Below are positions 44,721-53,763 of a stretch of 64,000 nt of DNA, one piece after another. The stretch is from Desulfuromonadales bacterium (GTDB lineage Bacteria > Desulfobacterota > Desulfuromonadia > Geobacterales > Pseudopelobacteraceae), in contig DUZS01000015.1 in NCBI GenBank assembly GCA_013349405.1, positions 1 to 64,000 of the forward strand, written 5' to 3'. Numbering within the stretch: the stretch's first letter is position 1; each line of letters starts with the position of its first letter. The notes under the pieces are model-generated. The model did no database searches, had not been told where the DNA came from, and was given only the letters and a program-made list of their open reading frames with translations. The position numbers were made by a program, and so were the translations under genes.

Positions 44721-44742
44721 AGAGCGGCATCGCTGCCGCTCT
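44721..44742 (-). terminator. Intrinsic terminator of the DEAD-box helicase gene
   Basis: A nine-base perfect stem (AGAGCGGCA / TGCCGCTCT) with a four-base TCGC loop is followed on the minus strand by TTTTTGTTTG. It lies about 30 bases past the helicase stop, so it ends that transcript just upstream of the R-M gene. Confidence 0.85.
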
Positions 44743-44771
44743 CTATTATTATGCTAACCATGTATATCTTT

Positions 44772-46121
44772 TTACGCCTGTGGACGCCGTGAACGGTACT
44801 CAATCACCGGCTCGTGCCGGGCGACAGGTGCTGTTCGCGGAGTGCTGCCCGCCGGTTTGGCCGATTTGCTCCACGGTTTTGCCTGACCGTCACGTCCACC
44901 AGCAGGCTTGCCGAAGCGTCCAGCAGGGCCGCCGGGGCCGCTTTTCCGTGGACCGCCGCTGCGTCCGGCCGGTTTCCTGATTGAAGTTGACGGTTCATGT
45001 CCGACAATCTGAAGCTCCGGAAGTTTTTTGCCGATGAAGCGCTCAATGCGCTCCAGATAGTTCCGTTCTCCGGCAGATGCGAAGGAGATGGCAATTCCTG
45101 CGGCTCCGGCACGTCCGGTACGTCCGATGCGGTGGACATAATCTTCGGCAAAGCGCGGCAGGTCAAAATTGATAACGTGACTGATACCGTTTACGTCGAG
45201 GCCGCGAGCAGCAACATCAGTGGCAACCAGCAGACGGATGCCGCCGCGACGCATACGATCGATGGTCTTGTTGCGCGCCATCTGAGTCATATCGCCATGC
45301 AGGGCAGCAGCAGGGTAGCCGTTGCGGGAGAGCTCACGGGATAATTCGTCGGCATCACGCTTGGTTGCCGAGAAGATAATGGCACGGGTCAACTCAGAGT
45401 CGCTGACGAGATGATTGAGAAGCTCTTTTTTGTGGTTCAGGTTGTCGGTAACATGCAGACGCTGCTCGATCAGGGGGATCGATGAGGTGCTGACAGCCAG
45501 TTGCACCCGCTTTGGTTCACGCATCATTTTTTCGGCCAGTCGTGCGACGTCACCTTCCATGGTGGCGGTGAACATCAGGGTCTGACGATCCACGGGTGCG
45601 CGTGAAACGATCTTGTTGATATCTTCACTGAAACCCATATCAAGCATACGGTCGGCTTCATCAAGAACCAGCAGTTCCAGACGGTCGAGGCGGATACTGC
45701 CACGCTCGATGTGATCGACAAGGCGTCCCGGAGTGGCGACGATGATGTCAACCGGTGCGGAAAGCAGGCGCAGCTGCTCACGATACGGCATACCGCCGAG
45801 CAGTGTGCCGCAGCGGGGACGGATGCCGCGACCGTAGTTGCGGGCTGATTCCATAACCTGACCGGCCAGTTCGCGGGTCGGTGCCAAAACCAGAATGCGG
45901 GGGCCTTTGCCGGGCAGCGTCGATTTCTTTGTCAGGAGTTCCAGTGCCGGCAGCACGAAGGCGGCTGTTTTGCCGGTACCGGTTTGAGCGGTGGCGATGA
46001 CATCGTTTCCGGCTAATACCAGCGGGATTGACTGTTCCTGAATGGGGGTCGGGGTTGTGTAACCACAGGCGGTAATCGCCGAGAGGATAGCCGGATTAAG
46101 GCCGAGTTCTGCAAACGTCAT
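44772..46121 (-). CDS. DEAD-box RNA helicase (RhlE-like)
   Basis: The 449-residue helicase carries motif I AQTGTGKT, PTRELA, TPGRLVDH, DEAD, the TAT form of motif III, and IFSATKRDADELS, VATDVAARGLD and HRIGRTGRAGAAG in the second RecA fold. A basic Gly/Lys/Pro-rich tail (about 385-449) binds RNA. ATG 46121 is preceded by AAAGGAATC; the longer frame upstream is not conserved. RhlE, RhlB and DeaD share these motifs; the Q-motif and length favour RhlE. Confidence 0.92.
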   Translation of the reverse strand: MTFAELGLNPAILSAITACGYTTPTPIQEQSIPLVLAGNDVIATAQTGTGKTAAFVLPALELLTKKSTLPGKGPRILVLAPTRELAGQVMESARNYGRGIRPRCGTLLGGMPYREQLRLLSAPVDIIVATPGRLVDHIERGSIRLDRLELLVLDEADRMLDMGFSEDINKIVSRAPVDRQTLMFTATMEGDVARLAEKMMREPKRVQLAVSTSSIPLIEQRLHVTDNLNHKKELLNHLVSDSELTRAIIFSATKRDADELSRELSRNGYPAAALHGDMTQMARNKTIDRMRRGGIRLLVATDVAARGLDVNGISHVINFDLPRFAEDYVHRIGRTGRAGAAGIAISFASAGERNYLERIERFIGKKLPELQIVGHEPSTSIRKPAGRSGGPRKSGPGGPAGRFGKPAGGRDGQAKPWSKSAKPAGSTPRTAPVARHEPVIEYRSRRPQA

Positions 46122-46510
46122 GATGATTCCTTTTCTGGGAGCGGTGTAAAGACAAAAGCGCACACGAACCGGGGAATCAAACAGATGATTCCAGGAAAGG
46201 GTAAGGCAGATGCGTGCGGGCAGACAATAAATCTTCGCCTGCCGAACGGTCTGCTTGGTTCAATCGGGATTGAAGGTGCAGGGGGGGCAGAATGCGATGA
46301 TCAAAAGAAAAATAACGGACACCATACCGTTACTTCGTGTGGTTCAGTAATCAGGCACTATAAATGCTTTGTTTTATAATAGCAAGCTTTTATTTTGGCA
46401 GCCCCCGTCCCAACTGCGTACATGACTGAATCAGCCCTTGTGCATTGATCCTTCATCGTGATAACTTCAGCATTACATTTATTATCAACGCATCAATAGA
46501 GGAGCATCAC
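46122..46510. other. Divergent control region, no gene seen
   Basis: The 389 bases between the helicase gene (minus) and the OB-HD gene (plus) carry a long leader for each. There is AT-rich sequence near 46365-46400 and imperfect GGCAG/CTGCC stems near 46207-46250. No open frame has a ribosome binding site. A cold-shock-type leader for the helicase is possible but not shown by the sequence. Confidence 0.4.
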
Positions 46511-47605
46511 GTGCCAAAACAGTTTGTCGGAGAGATAAAAGATCGTGATCCGGTCAATGCCGTATTTCTGGTGAAAGATAAGATTCTGGCTATGGCCAAG
46601 AACGGCAAACCGTATATGAATCTGCGTCTGATGGATAAAAGCGGCGATATTGAAGCCAAGGTGTGGGACAATACCGAAGTTCTCGACAAGCAGTTTGACA
46701 AGGATGATTTTGTCCGTGTACGCGGCAAGGCTTCTGTCTATATGAATAAAATGCAGGTCGTCATTGCCGAAATTTCCAAGATTCCGGAGGAACAGGTTGT
46801 GCTGGCTGATTTTCTCCCGGAGTCGCCTCGTGATGCTGCCGAGATGCGCCGGGAACTATCTGACGTTGTCGCCGCGCTGGCCAACCGTCACCTGAAAGGG
46901 TTGATGGAATCCTTTCTCGCAGATGAGCCGTTTATGGCTCTCTATTGTCAGGCTCCGGCCGCAAAAGGGATGCATCATGTCTATCTGGGCGGACTCCTGG
47001 AACATTCGCTGTCATTAGTCAAGCTGGTGAAGAACGTCGTACCGCTCTATGTCGGGATCAATGAAGACCTGTTGACCGTCGGAGCGCTGCTGCACGATGT
47101 CGGCAAGATTTACGAGATGAGTTTTGCCCGGGCTATTGATTATACTGACGAAGGGAAACTGCTCGGGCATATTACGATCGGCGTCGAGCTGGTGGGAGAG
47201 AAAATTCATGGGGTGGAGGGCTTTCCACGAGAGCTGTCACTACTGCTCAAACATATGCTGCTGTCCCACCATGGCCAGTACGAATACGGGTCACCCAAGC
47301 GCCCTAAGACTGTTGAGGCAACAATCCTCAATTATCTGGATGATATGGACTCAAAAATCAATGGCATCCAGACGCACATCTCCAAAGAGACCGCTTCGAC
47401 ATCCCGCTGGACCGCACATCACCGGCTCTATGACCGCTATTTTTTCAAGAGCAACGGGATGGATGGCGAGCAGGAGGTCGAGTGTACACAGGATGAAACC
47501 TGCCAGGCAGCGCCGGCTCCGTTGGAGAGAGTCGGTGAACGAGAAGAGCGGCAGTCGTTCAATAACCAGCCGCTCAAGGCGCTGGAAAATTTGAAGCTGT
47601 TTTAG
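46511..47605 (+). CDS. OB-fold/HD-domain protein (YhaM-like 3'-5' exoribonuclease family)
   Basis: The 364-residue protein has an N-terminal OB-fold (about 1-95: VKDKILAMAKNGKPYMNLRLMDKSGDIEAKVWDN). A metal-dependent HD phosphohydrolase domain follows (about 155-300: H in HHVYLGGLLEHSLSL, LLHDVGKI, HHGQYEYGSPKRP). This is the YhaM arrangement. The start is GTG 46511 with GAGGAG six bases before; the upstream open frame lacks a ribosome binding site. It is first in a plus-strand run with the Nudix and nitrilase-like genes. Confidence 0.88.
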   Translation: MPKQFVGEIKDRDPVNAVFLVKDKILAMAKNGKPYMNLRLMDKSGDIEAKVWDNTEVLDKQFDKDDFVRVRGKASVYMNKMQVVIAEISKIPEEQVVLADFLPESPRDAAEMRRELSDVVAALANRHLKGLMESFLADEPFMALYCQAPAAKGMHHVYLGGLLEHSLSLVKLVKNVVPLYVGINEDLLTVGALLHDVGKIYEMSFARAIDYTDEGKLLGHITIGVELVGEKIHGVEGFPRELSLLLKHMLLSHHGQYEYGSPKRPKTVEATILNYLDDMDSKINGIQTHISKETASTSRWTAHHRLYDRYFFKSNGMDGEQEVECTQDETCQAAPAPLERVGEREERQSFNNQPLKALENLKLF

Positions 47606-47644
47606 TGTCTGCGTCTCAAGATGTGCCCATAACCGAGAGGCGCC

Positions 47645-48091
47645 ATGCCCAAACCGAAGTTTAAAAAAGATCACGTGGTCACCTCCGTTGTCGCGGTGAT
47701 CATCAACCTGGCCGGTGAAGTCCTGTTGACGCAGCGGAGTATCCCTCCTTTTCTCGGGCAGTGGGTCATGCCAGGCGGCAAGATTGATCTGGGAGAATCG
47801 ATTATCCGGGCTGTGCAGCGAGAGGTGTTTGAGGAGGTCGGTCTTGAAGTAGAAGTTCAGAACCTGCTTGATGTGTTTGAGCGAGTGACACCGGGTGAGG
47901 GACACTATCATTTTGTGATCCTCTACTATCGCTGCCTTCCGCTCAGCGACGAACTGAATCACAACGATGCTGAGGTCGCCGAGGCCCGCTGGGTGCCGCC
48001 GGATGAGCTGTGGCAATACAACATGCCCGACGGGACAAAATTTATCCTGGAAAAACTGTTTCCCGATCCACACTACTGCGAAATAGAGTAA
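47645..48091 (+). CDS. Nudix hydrolase
   Basis: This 148-residue enzyme has a perfect Nudix box GX5EX7REUXEEXGU (GKIDLGE-SIIRAVQ-REVFEEVGL). Such proteins hydrolyse nucleoside diphosphates linked to another moiety. The substrate cannot be told. The start follows GAGAGGC by a few bases. It lies 39 bases after the HD gene and eight bases before the nitrilase-like gene. Confidence 0.94.
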   Translation: MPKPKFKKDHVVTSVVAVIINLAGEVLLTQRSIPPFLGQWVMPGGKIDLGESIIRAVQREVFEEVGLEVEVQNLLDVFERVTPGEGHYHFVILYYRCLPLSDELNHNDAEVAEARWVPPDELWQYNMPDGTKFILEKLFPDPHYCEIE

Positions 48092-48099
48092 GGTTTTAT

Positions 48100-49260
48100 A
48101 TGGTCGCAATCATCGATAAAGAAGTTAATCTTGAATTTTCCATCGGCGAGCATCTGCACTGCATGGTGGCCCAGATCCCCAATCACTTGCGCAAGGAAGA
48201 GCACGGCTTTGTCCTTGCCGATCCTGAGGAGAAGTGGGCACAGATTCGCGGTATCCTTGACCGGGTCATCGAAGGGGAGGGGTACCTGCAGAAGCTTCAC
48301 TTCCTGATGCTCCCCGAAGCCGCGCTCCCGTTCAGCCGTTTCGATGAAATGCTGGATATCCTGAAGCGGGATTTCAACCCCAATACGGTCACCATTTTCG
48401 GCGTAGAACCGGTTCGGCTTCATCTCTACCGGGAACTGCTGGAGCGCTTCCGAGAAGACAACGCTGATGCCATTGAGGCGGTTGATAAAGATATCGAAGG
48501 GGGAAACGTTCGGGAAATGCCGGTCAACTGGTGCTGTATAGCAATCAAGGAGGCAACCGGTACGCTGCGGGTGTTTCTGGAGGCCAAGAGTCACCCGTTT
48601 CACGCTGAGGAACTACTGGACAAGTACCATGACCTTTACCGTGGACGTCACTTCTACTTCTTTCACAGTCGGCCCGGATGCTTCAACTTCATGGCCCTCA
48701 TCTGTCTTGACTATCTCTACCGTAATCTCTACTCATCGAACATTAAACGGGTCATCGATCATGCCAACCAGCTCTTTTTTACGACTCGTCAGGGACTCGA
48801 CGCCATGTTTGTCATCCAGTGCAATCCGAAGCCGGAGCATCACTCCTATCGGGATGTTATCAGCGGTTTCTATGGCGAATACCTGGAAGACACACCCGGT
48901 GTACGGGAAACGGTAACCGTCTTCGGCAACAGCTCCAACGAGACGACAATCGAAGGGGTTACGCCGACATTCAGCTTCGGTCACTCCTCTGTTATTACAA
49001 ACCGACACCACCGGATACAGAAAATTACCCAGAAGGAATTCAAAACCGATGATTTCGGCGGTGCACCGGTCTGCCGACTTCGATTCGGCGCCGATACCCG
49101 ACTCTTTTTTTTCAATCTTCCTCCCCACCACGAACTTGATCCCCGAACATCACGGGTACCACTCAAGTTGCACAGCATCATGCACTGGACCGATAAAGGC
49201 ACATGGGAGAAGCTGCCGGGTGAAGAGCTGAGTTACGACAGGGGATCAAGAAACGCGTGA
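48100..49260 (+). CDS. Divergent nitrilase/carbon-nitrogen hydrolase-like protein
   Basis: The 386-residue protein is of unassigned substrate. I see the three catalytic positions expected of the nitrilase superfamily in the right order: Glu in FLMLPEAALP (about 70), Lys in EAKSHPF (about 165), and Cys in MALICLDYLYR (about 200, like ICYDL). Between them lie long insertions, and the C-terminal 150 residues do not match common nitrilases (e.g. DVISGFYGEYLEDTP). ATG 48100 is preceded by GAGTAAGG; the 30 codons further upstream overlap the Nudix gene. The fold assignment is an inference. Confidence 0.68.
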   Translation: MVAIIDKEVNLEFSIGEHLHCMVAQIPNHLRKEEHGFVLADPEEKWAQIRGILDRVIEGEGYLQKLHFLMLPEAALPFSRFDEMLDILKRDFNPNTVTIFGVEPVRLHLYRELLERFREDNADAIEAVDKDIEGGNVREMPVNWCCIAIKEATGTLRVFLEAKSHPFHAEELLDKYHDLYRGRHFYFFHSRPGCFNFMALICLDYLYRNLYSSNIKRVIDHANQLFFTTRQGLDAMFVIQCNPKPEHHSYRDVISGFYGEYLEDTPGVRETVTVFGNSSNETTIEGVTPTFSFGHSSVITNRHHRIQKITQKEFKTDDFGGAPVCRLRFGADTRLFFFNLPPHHELDPRTSRVPLKLHSIMHWTDKGTWEKLPGEELSYDRGSRNA

Positions 49261-49267
49261 AATACGT

Positions 49268-50710
49268 TCAGCCCCGTTTCATTTCTATCTGTAACTCGGC
49301 AATCTTCTTCCGCAGGGTATTCCGGTTAATACCAAGAACATCGGCTGCTTTGACCTGATTCCAGCGGCATTTTTCCAGTACCAGACGGATCAGGGGACGC
49401 TCGACCTGTTCCAGCACCATTGCGTGAATATCCCCCTTATCAAGCGCTTCAATGCCGTTCATGCAGGCGCGTAATTTCACATCTACGAGCTCCTCAAGCG
49501 AAGTGTCCTGAGATCCGCTCTGTATACACTCATTGGCCGGAAGCAGACTCCCGAAATCGTGCGCCGTCAGTTGTGGATCGTTTGATAAAATAACCGCTCT
49601 TTTAATGGCATTCTCAAGCTCTCGCACGTTACCGGGCCAGGAGTATGACTTCAGGAGCGCCCGCGCATCATCGGTCAACCGCTTGGGGAGAACCGACATC
49701 TCCACACAGGAACGGGAGAGGAAGTAGTTGGCCAGATCGGTGATATCGTCACGTCGTTCGCGCAGCGGTGCGAGCACTATCGGCACGACATTCAGACGAT
49801 AGTAAAGATCTTCCCGGAACTCCTTCTGTCGCACTTTTTCAACCAGCGACTGGTTTGTCGCAGCAACAATCCTGACGTCCACAGGGATATTCTGATTGCC
49901 ACCGATCCTCGTGACCTCATGTTCCTGCAGAACGCGCAGGATCTTGGCCTGCAGATCCAGCGGCATATCGCCTATTTCATCGAGAAAAAGGGTACCGTGA
50001 TTGGCCTGCTCGAACTTGCCCTGTTTCCGTTCGCCAGCACCGGTAAAGGCGCCTTTTTCAGAACCGAACAGCTCGCTCTCCAGCAGGTCGCGCGGTATGG
50101 CGGCGCAGTTGATCGCAATAAACGGCTTCCCGAGACGTTCGGAATTGAAATGGACGGCTCGCGCTACCAGTTCCTTACCGGTACCGGACTCCCCCTGGAT
50201 CAAGATGGTAACATCGCTGACTGCAACCTTGCCGATGGTTTTGTAAACCTCCTGCATTGCCGATGAATTACCGACGATGTTTTTCTCGACCTGATAGCGC
50301 TCTTTCAGCTCCTGTTTGAGCGTGACCACCTGCCCGGCAATATCACGCGCCCGGGCAACTTTTTCGATGATGGCATCGATGACGTCCAGATCGAACGGTT
50401 TGGTGATGTAGTCGTAGGCGCCGCGCTTCATCGCCTCTACCGCATTTTTCATGCTGGCTTCAGCAGTCATGATGACTACTAAAAGATCACTGTTCATTTC
50501 GCGGACTTTGTCGAGAAGGTCAAGTCCGGTGATACCGGGCATCTTGATATCAAGGATAGCCAGATCATAGCAGTTGTCCTTGATCAACTCCAGCGCATGG
50601 CGGCCATCCGGGGCCAGGTCTACGCTGAAGCCTTTCTGTTTGAGTGCTTTTGAAAGCACCCAGCGGATACTCTCTTCATCATCGGCAACCAGTATTCTGT
50701 TAAGCGGCAT
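49268..50710 (-). CDS. ntrC: Nitrogen regulator NtrC-like sigma-54 response regulator
   Basis: The 480-residue regulator has a receiver (phosphoacceptor Asp in LAILDIKMPG, Lys in ITKPF) and an AAA+ sigma-54 activation domain (GESGTGKELVARAVH, GAFTGA, LFLDEIGDMP, SWPGNVRELENAIKRAVIL). A Fis-type DNA-binding helix is at the end (NQVKAADVLGINRNTLRKKI). It is 17 bases after ntrB. Targets would be nitrogen metabolism genes by family; the ligand is not shown here. Confidence 0.93.
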   Translation of the reverse strand: MPLNRILVADDEESIRWVLSKALKQKGFSVDLAPDGRHALELIKDNCYDLAILDIKMPGITGLDLLDKVREMNSDLLVVIMTAEASMKNAVEAMKRGAYDYITKPFDLDVIDAIIEKVARARDIAGQVVTLKQELKERYQVEKNIVGNSSAMQEVYKTIGKVAVSDVTILIQGESGTGKELVARAVHFNSERLGKPFIAINCAAIPRDLLESELFGSEKGAFTGAGERKQGKFEQANHGTLFLDEIGDMPLDLQAKILRVLQEHEVTRIGGNQNIPVDVRIVAATNQSLVEKVRQKEFREDLYYRLNVVPIVLAPLRERRDDITDLANYFLSRSCVEMSVLPKRLTDDARALLKSYSWPGNVRELENAIKRAVILSNDPQLTAHDFGSLLPANECIQSGSQDTSLEELVDVKLRACMNGIEALDKGDIHAMVLEQVERPLIRLVLEKCRWNQVKAADVLGINRNTLRKKIAELQIEMKRG

Positions 50711-50727
50711 AGGAGACCTCTTTCTCT

Positions 50728-51825
50728 TTAACGTACCAACGGCAGCAATACCGTAAATTTTGTGCCATGACCCGGGTTTGATTCGGCTTTAATCATGCCG
50801 CGATGCTCAGAGACGATTTTGTGGCAGATGGTCAAACCCAGGCCGGTGCCACCAGATTTTGTGCTGAAGAACGGCGTCCAGATATTTTCCAGATCTTCTG
50901 CCGGAATACCGGGGCCATCGTCACGCACCTCGATGGCAACCATTCGTGAATTGCGCTGATTCTGCGTCATACGATAATCAGAAAGCACCCTGCTCGATAC
51001 GGTCAGACGACCATCATCGCCCATTGCGTCAAGCGCATTGCAGATCAGGTTTAAAAAAAGCCGGGTCAGCATCTCTTCATCTGCCATGATGTCCGGAATA
51101 CTCGGGTCAAAATGCGGGATAAACGCAATCTCCCGACCGGCTGCGGCCTGTTTCTGCAAGAGGAGGATATCGCCCAGAATCCTGTGCAGATTAACCGGAG
51201 CAAGCCTGAGAGCACGCGGTGAAGCCAGCTCCAATAATTCCCTGATAATATGATCGATCCGTTCTGTTTCCCGGATCATGACCTTGGTGTACTCGAGCAT
51301 TTCACTCTGGGGTTCAAATTCACGTTCCAGCAGTTGGGCAGCGCCCTTTATCCCCCCGAGCGGATTTTTAACTTCGTGGGCCAGTCCTGCGGCCAGCGTT
51401 CCAAGCGTAGAAAGACGATCCGCCTGTCGAACCGCAGCCTCCAATTCACGGATATAGGTGATGTCCTTAAGCGTCAGTATCGCACCGATGTTTTCACCGT
51501 TTCCCTCGACCAGCGGGTAGCAGGTAACGGCTACCGGCGTAACCCTTCCCGTTGAACGGACGACAACATTTTCATGGTCAGAGATGGTGATGCCGGTGCG
51601 CATGGTTTTGGCGAGCATTTCAACCAGAGTTGTTTCGAGCGAAAACAGGCTCTCGAATTCCGCACCCTGCGCCTGTCGCTGGGAGACCCCCGTAATCTCC
51701 TCCGCTGCAGGGTTGCAGAGCGTGATAACGCCGTTGCTGCCGACAACGATAACGCCGTCACCGACACTGTCAATTACGGTGGCGTAGTAATCGTCACGTT
51801 TTTTCTGCTGCTGTTCACTCTGCAT
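50728..51825 (-). CDS. ntrB: NtrB-like sensor histidine kinase
   Basis: In the 365-residue kinase, a PAS domain (about 15-115) precedes the dimerisation/phosphorylation helix with His in GLAHEVKNPLGGIKGAAQLL. An ATPase domain with N (FLNLICNALDAM), G1 DDGPGIP, and G2 GGTGLGLTICHKI follows. ATG 51825 lies one base after the dusB stop and gives tight spacing; a start at 51861 would overlap dusB by 35 bases. No membrane segments are seen, so it is soluble as NtrB is. Confidence 0.9.
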   Translation of the reverse strand: MQSEQQQKKRDDYYATVIDSVGDGVIVVGSNGVITLCNPAAEEITGVSQRQAQGAEFESLFSLETTLVEMLAKTMRTGITISDHENVVVRSTGRVTPVAVTCYPLVEGNGENIGAILTLKDITYIRELEAAVRQADRLSTLGTLAAGLAHEVKNPLGGIKGAAQLLEREFEPQSEMLEYTKVMIRETERIDHIIRELLELASPRALRLAPVNLHRILGDILLLQKQAAAGREIAFIPHFDPSIPDIMADEEMLTRLFLNLICNALDAMGDDGRLTVSSRVLSDYRMTQNQRNSRMVAIEVRDDGPGIPAEDLENIWTPFFSTKSGGTGLGLTICHKIVSEHRGMIKAESNPGHGTKFTVLLPLVR

Positions 51826-51826
51826 C

Positions 51827-52828
51827 TCACTCTGAAGCGTGCCCCGGATGTTCGGGGACACTCCGTATCCTTTCCGTCAGTTGTCGTATATCATGAATTG
51901 AGCAGGCAGAATTTGCTTTACGGCGGACTTCGGAAGCTCCGGCAAAACCCTTGGCGTACCAGCCGATATGTTTCTTGATTTCCCGAACGGCAACCGCCTC
52001 GCCCTGTTCCTCAACAAACAGGCTCAGATGGTTTTCAATAATATCGGCCCGTTCACCTGTTGTGACCTGAGCATAGTGCCCGGTCTGCTGTAAATCCCTC
52101 AGTTGCTTAAAAATCCAGGGGTTGCCGAGTGCACCACGGGCGATCATGATGCCGTCACAGCCGGTCTCTGTCAACATCCGGAGGCAATCTTCCGGCGTAA
52201 ACAGATCCCCGCTCCCCATTACGGGAATTGAAAGTGCCGCCTTCATCTCTGCAAGCTGGCTCCAGTCTGCAGAGCCGGAAAACATCAGACTGCGGCTGCG
52301 CGGATGGAGAGTTATGGCATCACATCCTTCAGCCTCGGCAATGCGGCCTACTTCCTGAAACACATTATCACCGCAGTGCCAGCCGGAACGGATCTTGATT
52401 GTCAGCGGCAGCGTCGTCGCTGCACGGACCGCCCGAACGATGGCGGCGATTTTAAGCGGCTCCTGCAGCAGGGCACTACCGGCTCCGGTGCCGACCACCT
52501 TGCGCACCGGACACCCCATGTTAATGTCCAGCAGGTCGCCAAAGCCCTCAACCATACGTGCTGCTTCAGCAAGGTCATCAGGTTTCTCGCCGAACAGCTG
52601 AATCCCGAGCGGGCGATCCCCGGGGGAACTCTTCAGCAGGGCCAGCGTCTTGGCTCCTTCGCGCACCAGGCCATTAACACTGACCATCTCGGTATAGGCA
52701 AAAGAAGCTCCAGCCTGACGACAGATCAGGCGAAACGGCAGATTTGTGATTCCCGCCAGGGGTGCAAGCACGACGTTGTGCTGAAGGACGAGAGAGCGAA
52801 TAGTTAATGGTTTTAGCACAATACACAC
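51827..52828 (-). CDS. dusB: tRNA-dihydrouridine synthase DusB
   Basis: This 333-residue FMN enzyme reduces U to dihydrouridine in tRNA. It shows APLAGITNLPFRL at the start, the MGCPVRKVVGTGAGSALL active-site loop with its Cys, MIARGALGNPWIF, and HIGWYAKGF near the end. It starts at GTG 52828 (or GTG 52819). In several Proteobacteria the dusB homologue nifR3 heads an operon with ntrB-ntrC, exactly as here. Confidence 0.95.
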   Translation of the reverse strand: MCIVLKPLTIRSLVLQHNVVLAPLAGITNLPFRLICRQAGASFAYTEMVSVNGLVREGAKTLALLKSSPGDRPLGIQLFGEKPDDLAEAARMVEGFGDLLDINMGCPVRKVVGTGAGSALLQEPLKIAAIVRAVRAATTLPLTIKIRSGWHCGDNVFQEVGRIAEAEGCDAITLHPRSRSLMFSGSADWSQLAEMKAALSIPVMGSGDLFTPEDCLRMLTETGCDGIMIARGALGNPWIFKQLRDLQQTGHYAQVTTGERADIIENHLSLFVEEQGEAVAVREIKKHIGWYAKGFAGASEVRRKANSACSIHDIRQLTERIRSVPEHPGHASE

Positions 52829-52996
52829 AAATGAGACGAACCGGAGAGGGAGAAAAACGGTTTTATTTGCCTAAATTTTGGGCATAGTAGCACAGCAATA
52901 GTAAATGGCAAGGGGAAATAAAAGATTTTTATTGCCAACAGGCAGTTTTCCGTTTTTAATACGCTACACTCGTAGCCTGAATAAAGGAGAACTGCA

Positions 52997-53293
52997 ATGT
53001 TTGGAATCGGCATGCCGGAAATGATAATTATTCTCGTTATAGCACTGATAGTTATTGGGCCGCATAAACTGCCTGAATTGGCAAAGTCTCTTGGAAAAGG
53101 ATTGGCAGAGTTCAAGAAAGCGACAGATGACTTTCAGAAAAATGTTCAGGAAGAGTCACGCAAGAGCGAGGAGAAGTCAGAACCACCGCCACAGGTGGCA
53201 TCCGTTGTGACTCCTCATGTGGAAACAGCCGTCGTTGCGCCGCATCCTGTACCGGCTGAAAAGAAGGAACATGTGCCGACATATTCAATCTGA
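52997..53293 (+). CDS. tatA: Twin-arginine translocase subunit TatA/TatB
   Basis: The 98-residue protein has the TatA N-terminal helix (MFGIGMPEMIIILVIALIVIGPHKLPELAKSLGKGLAEFKKATDDF). The hinge and amphipathic helix are complete and a Pro/Val-rich tail follows. TatA and TatB look alike, and no tatC is in the window. AAAGGAG precedes ATG by seven bases. It is transcribed away from dusB over a 168-base control region. Confidence 0.93.
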   Translation: MFGIGMPEMIIILVIALIVIGPHKLPELAKSLGKGLAEFKKATDDFQKNVQEESRKSEEKSEPPPQVASVVTPHVETAVVAPHPVPAEKKEHVPTYSI

Positions 53294-53352
53294 TTTACAA
53301 CAATAATGGAACTTGACTTACTGGACTGAGATGAAGTAGAGTCTCTTCCTAA

Positions 53353-53496
53353 TAAAGGGGAGTAGCTATCAGCCGGAGACATGGCTGATCCCGTGTTCGT
53401 CAACACAGTCGCAAGACTCGGACCGGGAACGATATATATCGCAAGCAAGACTTTTATCCAAAGCGTAGTACGCCGTGGGTAAAGGTCTTTTTTTTT
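53353..53496 (+). promoter_or_regulatory. yybP-ykoY manganese riboswitch with terminator platform
   Basis: The 5' conserved block AAAGGGGAGTAGC (53354 on), an internal GTTCGTCAACAC loop, and the 3' block CAAGCAAGACTTTTATCC match the yybP-ykoY aptamer, which senses Mn2+. A terminator follows: GACTTTTATCC (53449-53459) pairs with GGGTAAAGGTC (53477-53487), then nine T (53488-53496). Ligand binding would use the same left arm, so the switch is probably ON with manganese. It lies 33 bases before the collapsed htpX and about 1.8 kb before terC. Confidence 0.88.
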
Positions 53497-53529
53497 ACCC
53501 CGGCGAAATCTAAATCGTCGGAGGTTGTA

Positions 53530-53708
53530 ATGAACACCATACTTAAAACCACCTTCTCCTTTCCCTGCTTACCATTTTACTGGTTGCCATGGGCGGCTCA
53601 GTTTCATTCCCGCTGACCGGCGGCGGCATGATGGCGCTCTTCTCTACTCATCCCCCCATGGAAGAGCGTGTCGCACGACTCGAAGCACTGGCCATCCGAA
53701 CGCACTGA
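53530..53708 (+). pseudogene. htpX: Collapsed htpX gene
   Basis: A good ribosome binding site (CGGAGG) and ATG start MNTILKTTF; after a one-base shift the frame reads [17 protein letters not shown], the first helix of the membrane protease HtpX. It then jumps to [29 protein letters not shown], the HtpX C-terminus. About 200 residues including the HEXXH zinc site are missing. So only the two ends remain, with an internal deletion and a frameshift. It is the first coding sequence after the riboswitch. Confidence 0.85.
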
Positions 53709-53763
53709 CCGAATCATTCTAACAGCCGGACAATAATGTCACGGCACACCAAGGGAGTTCAAA

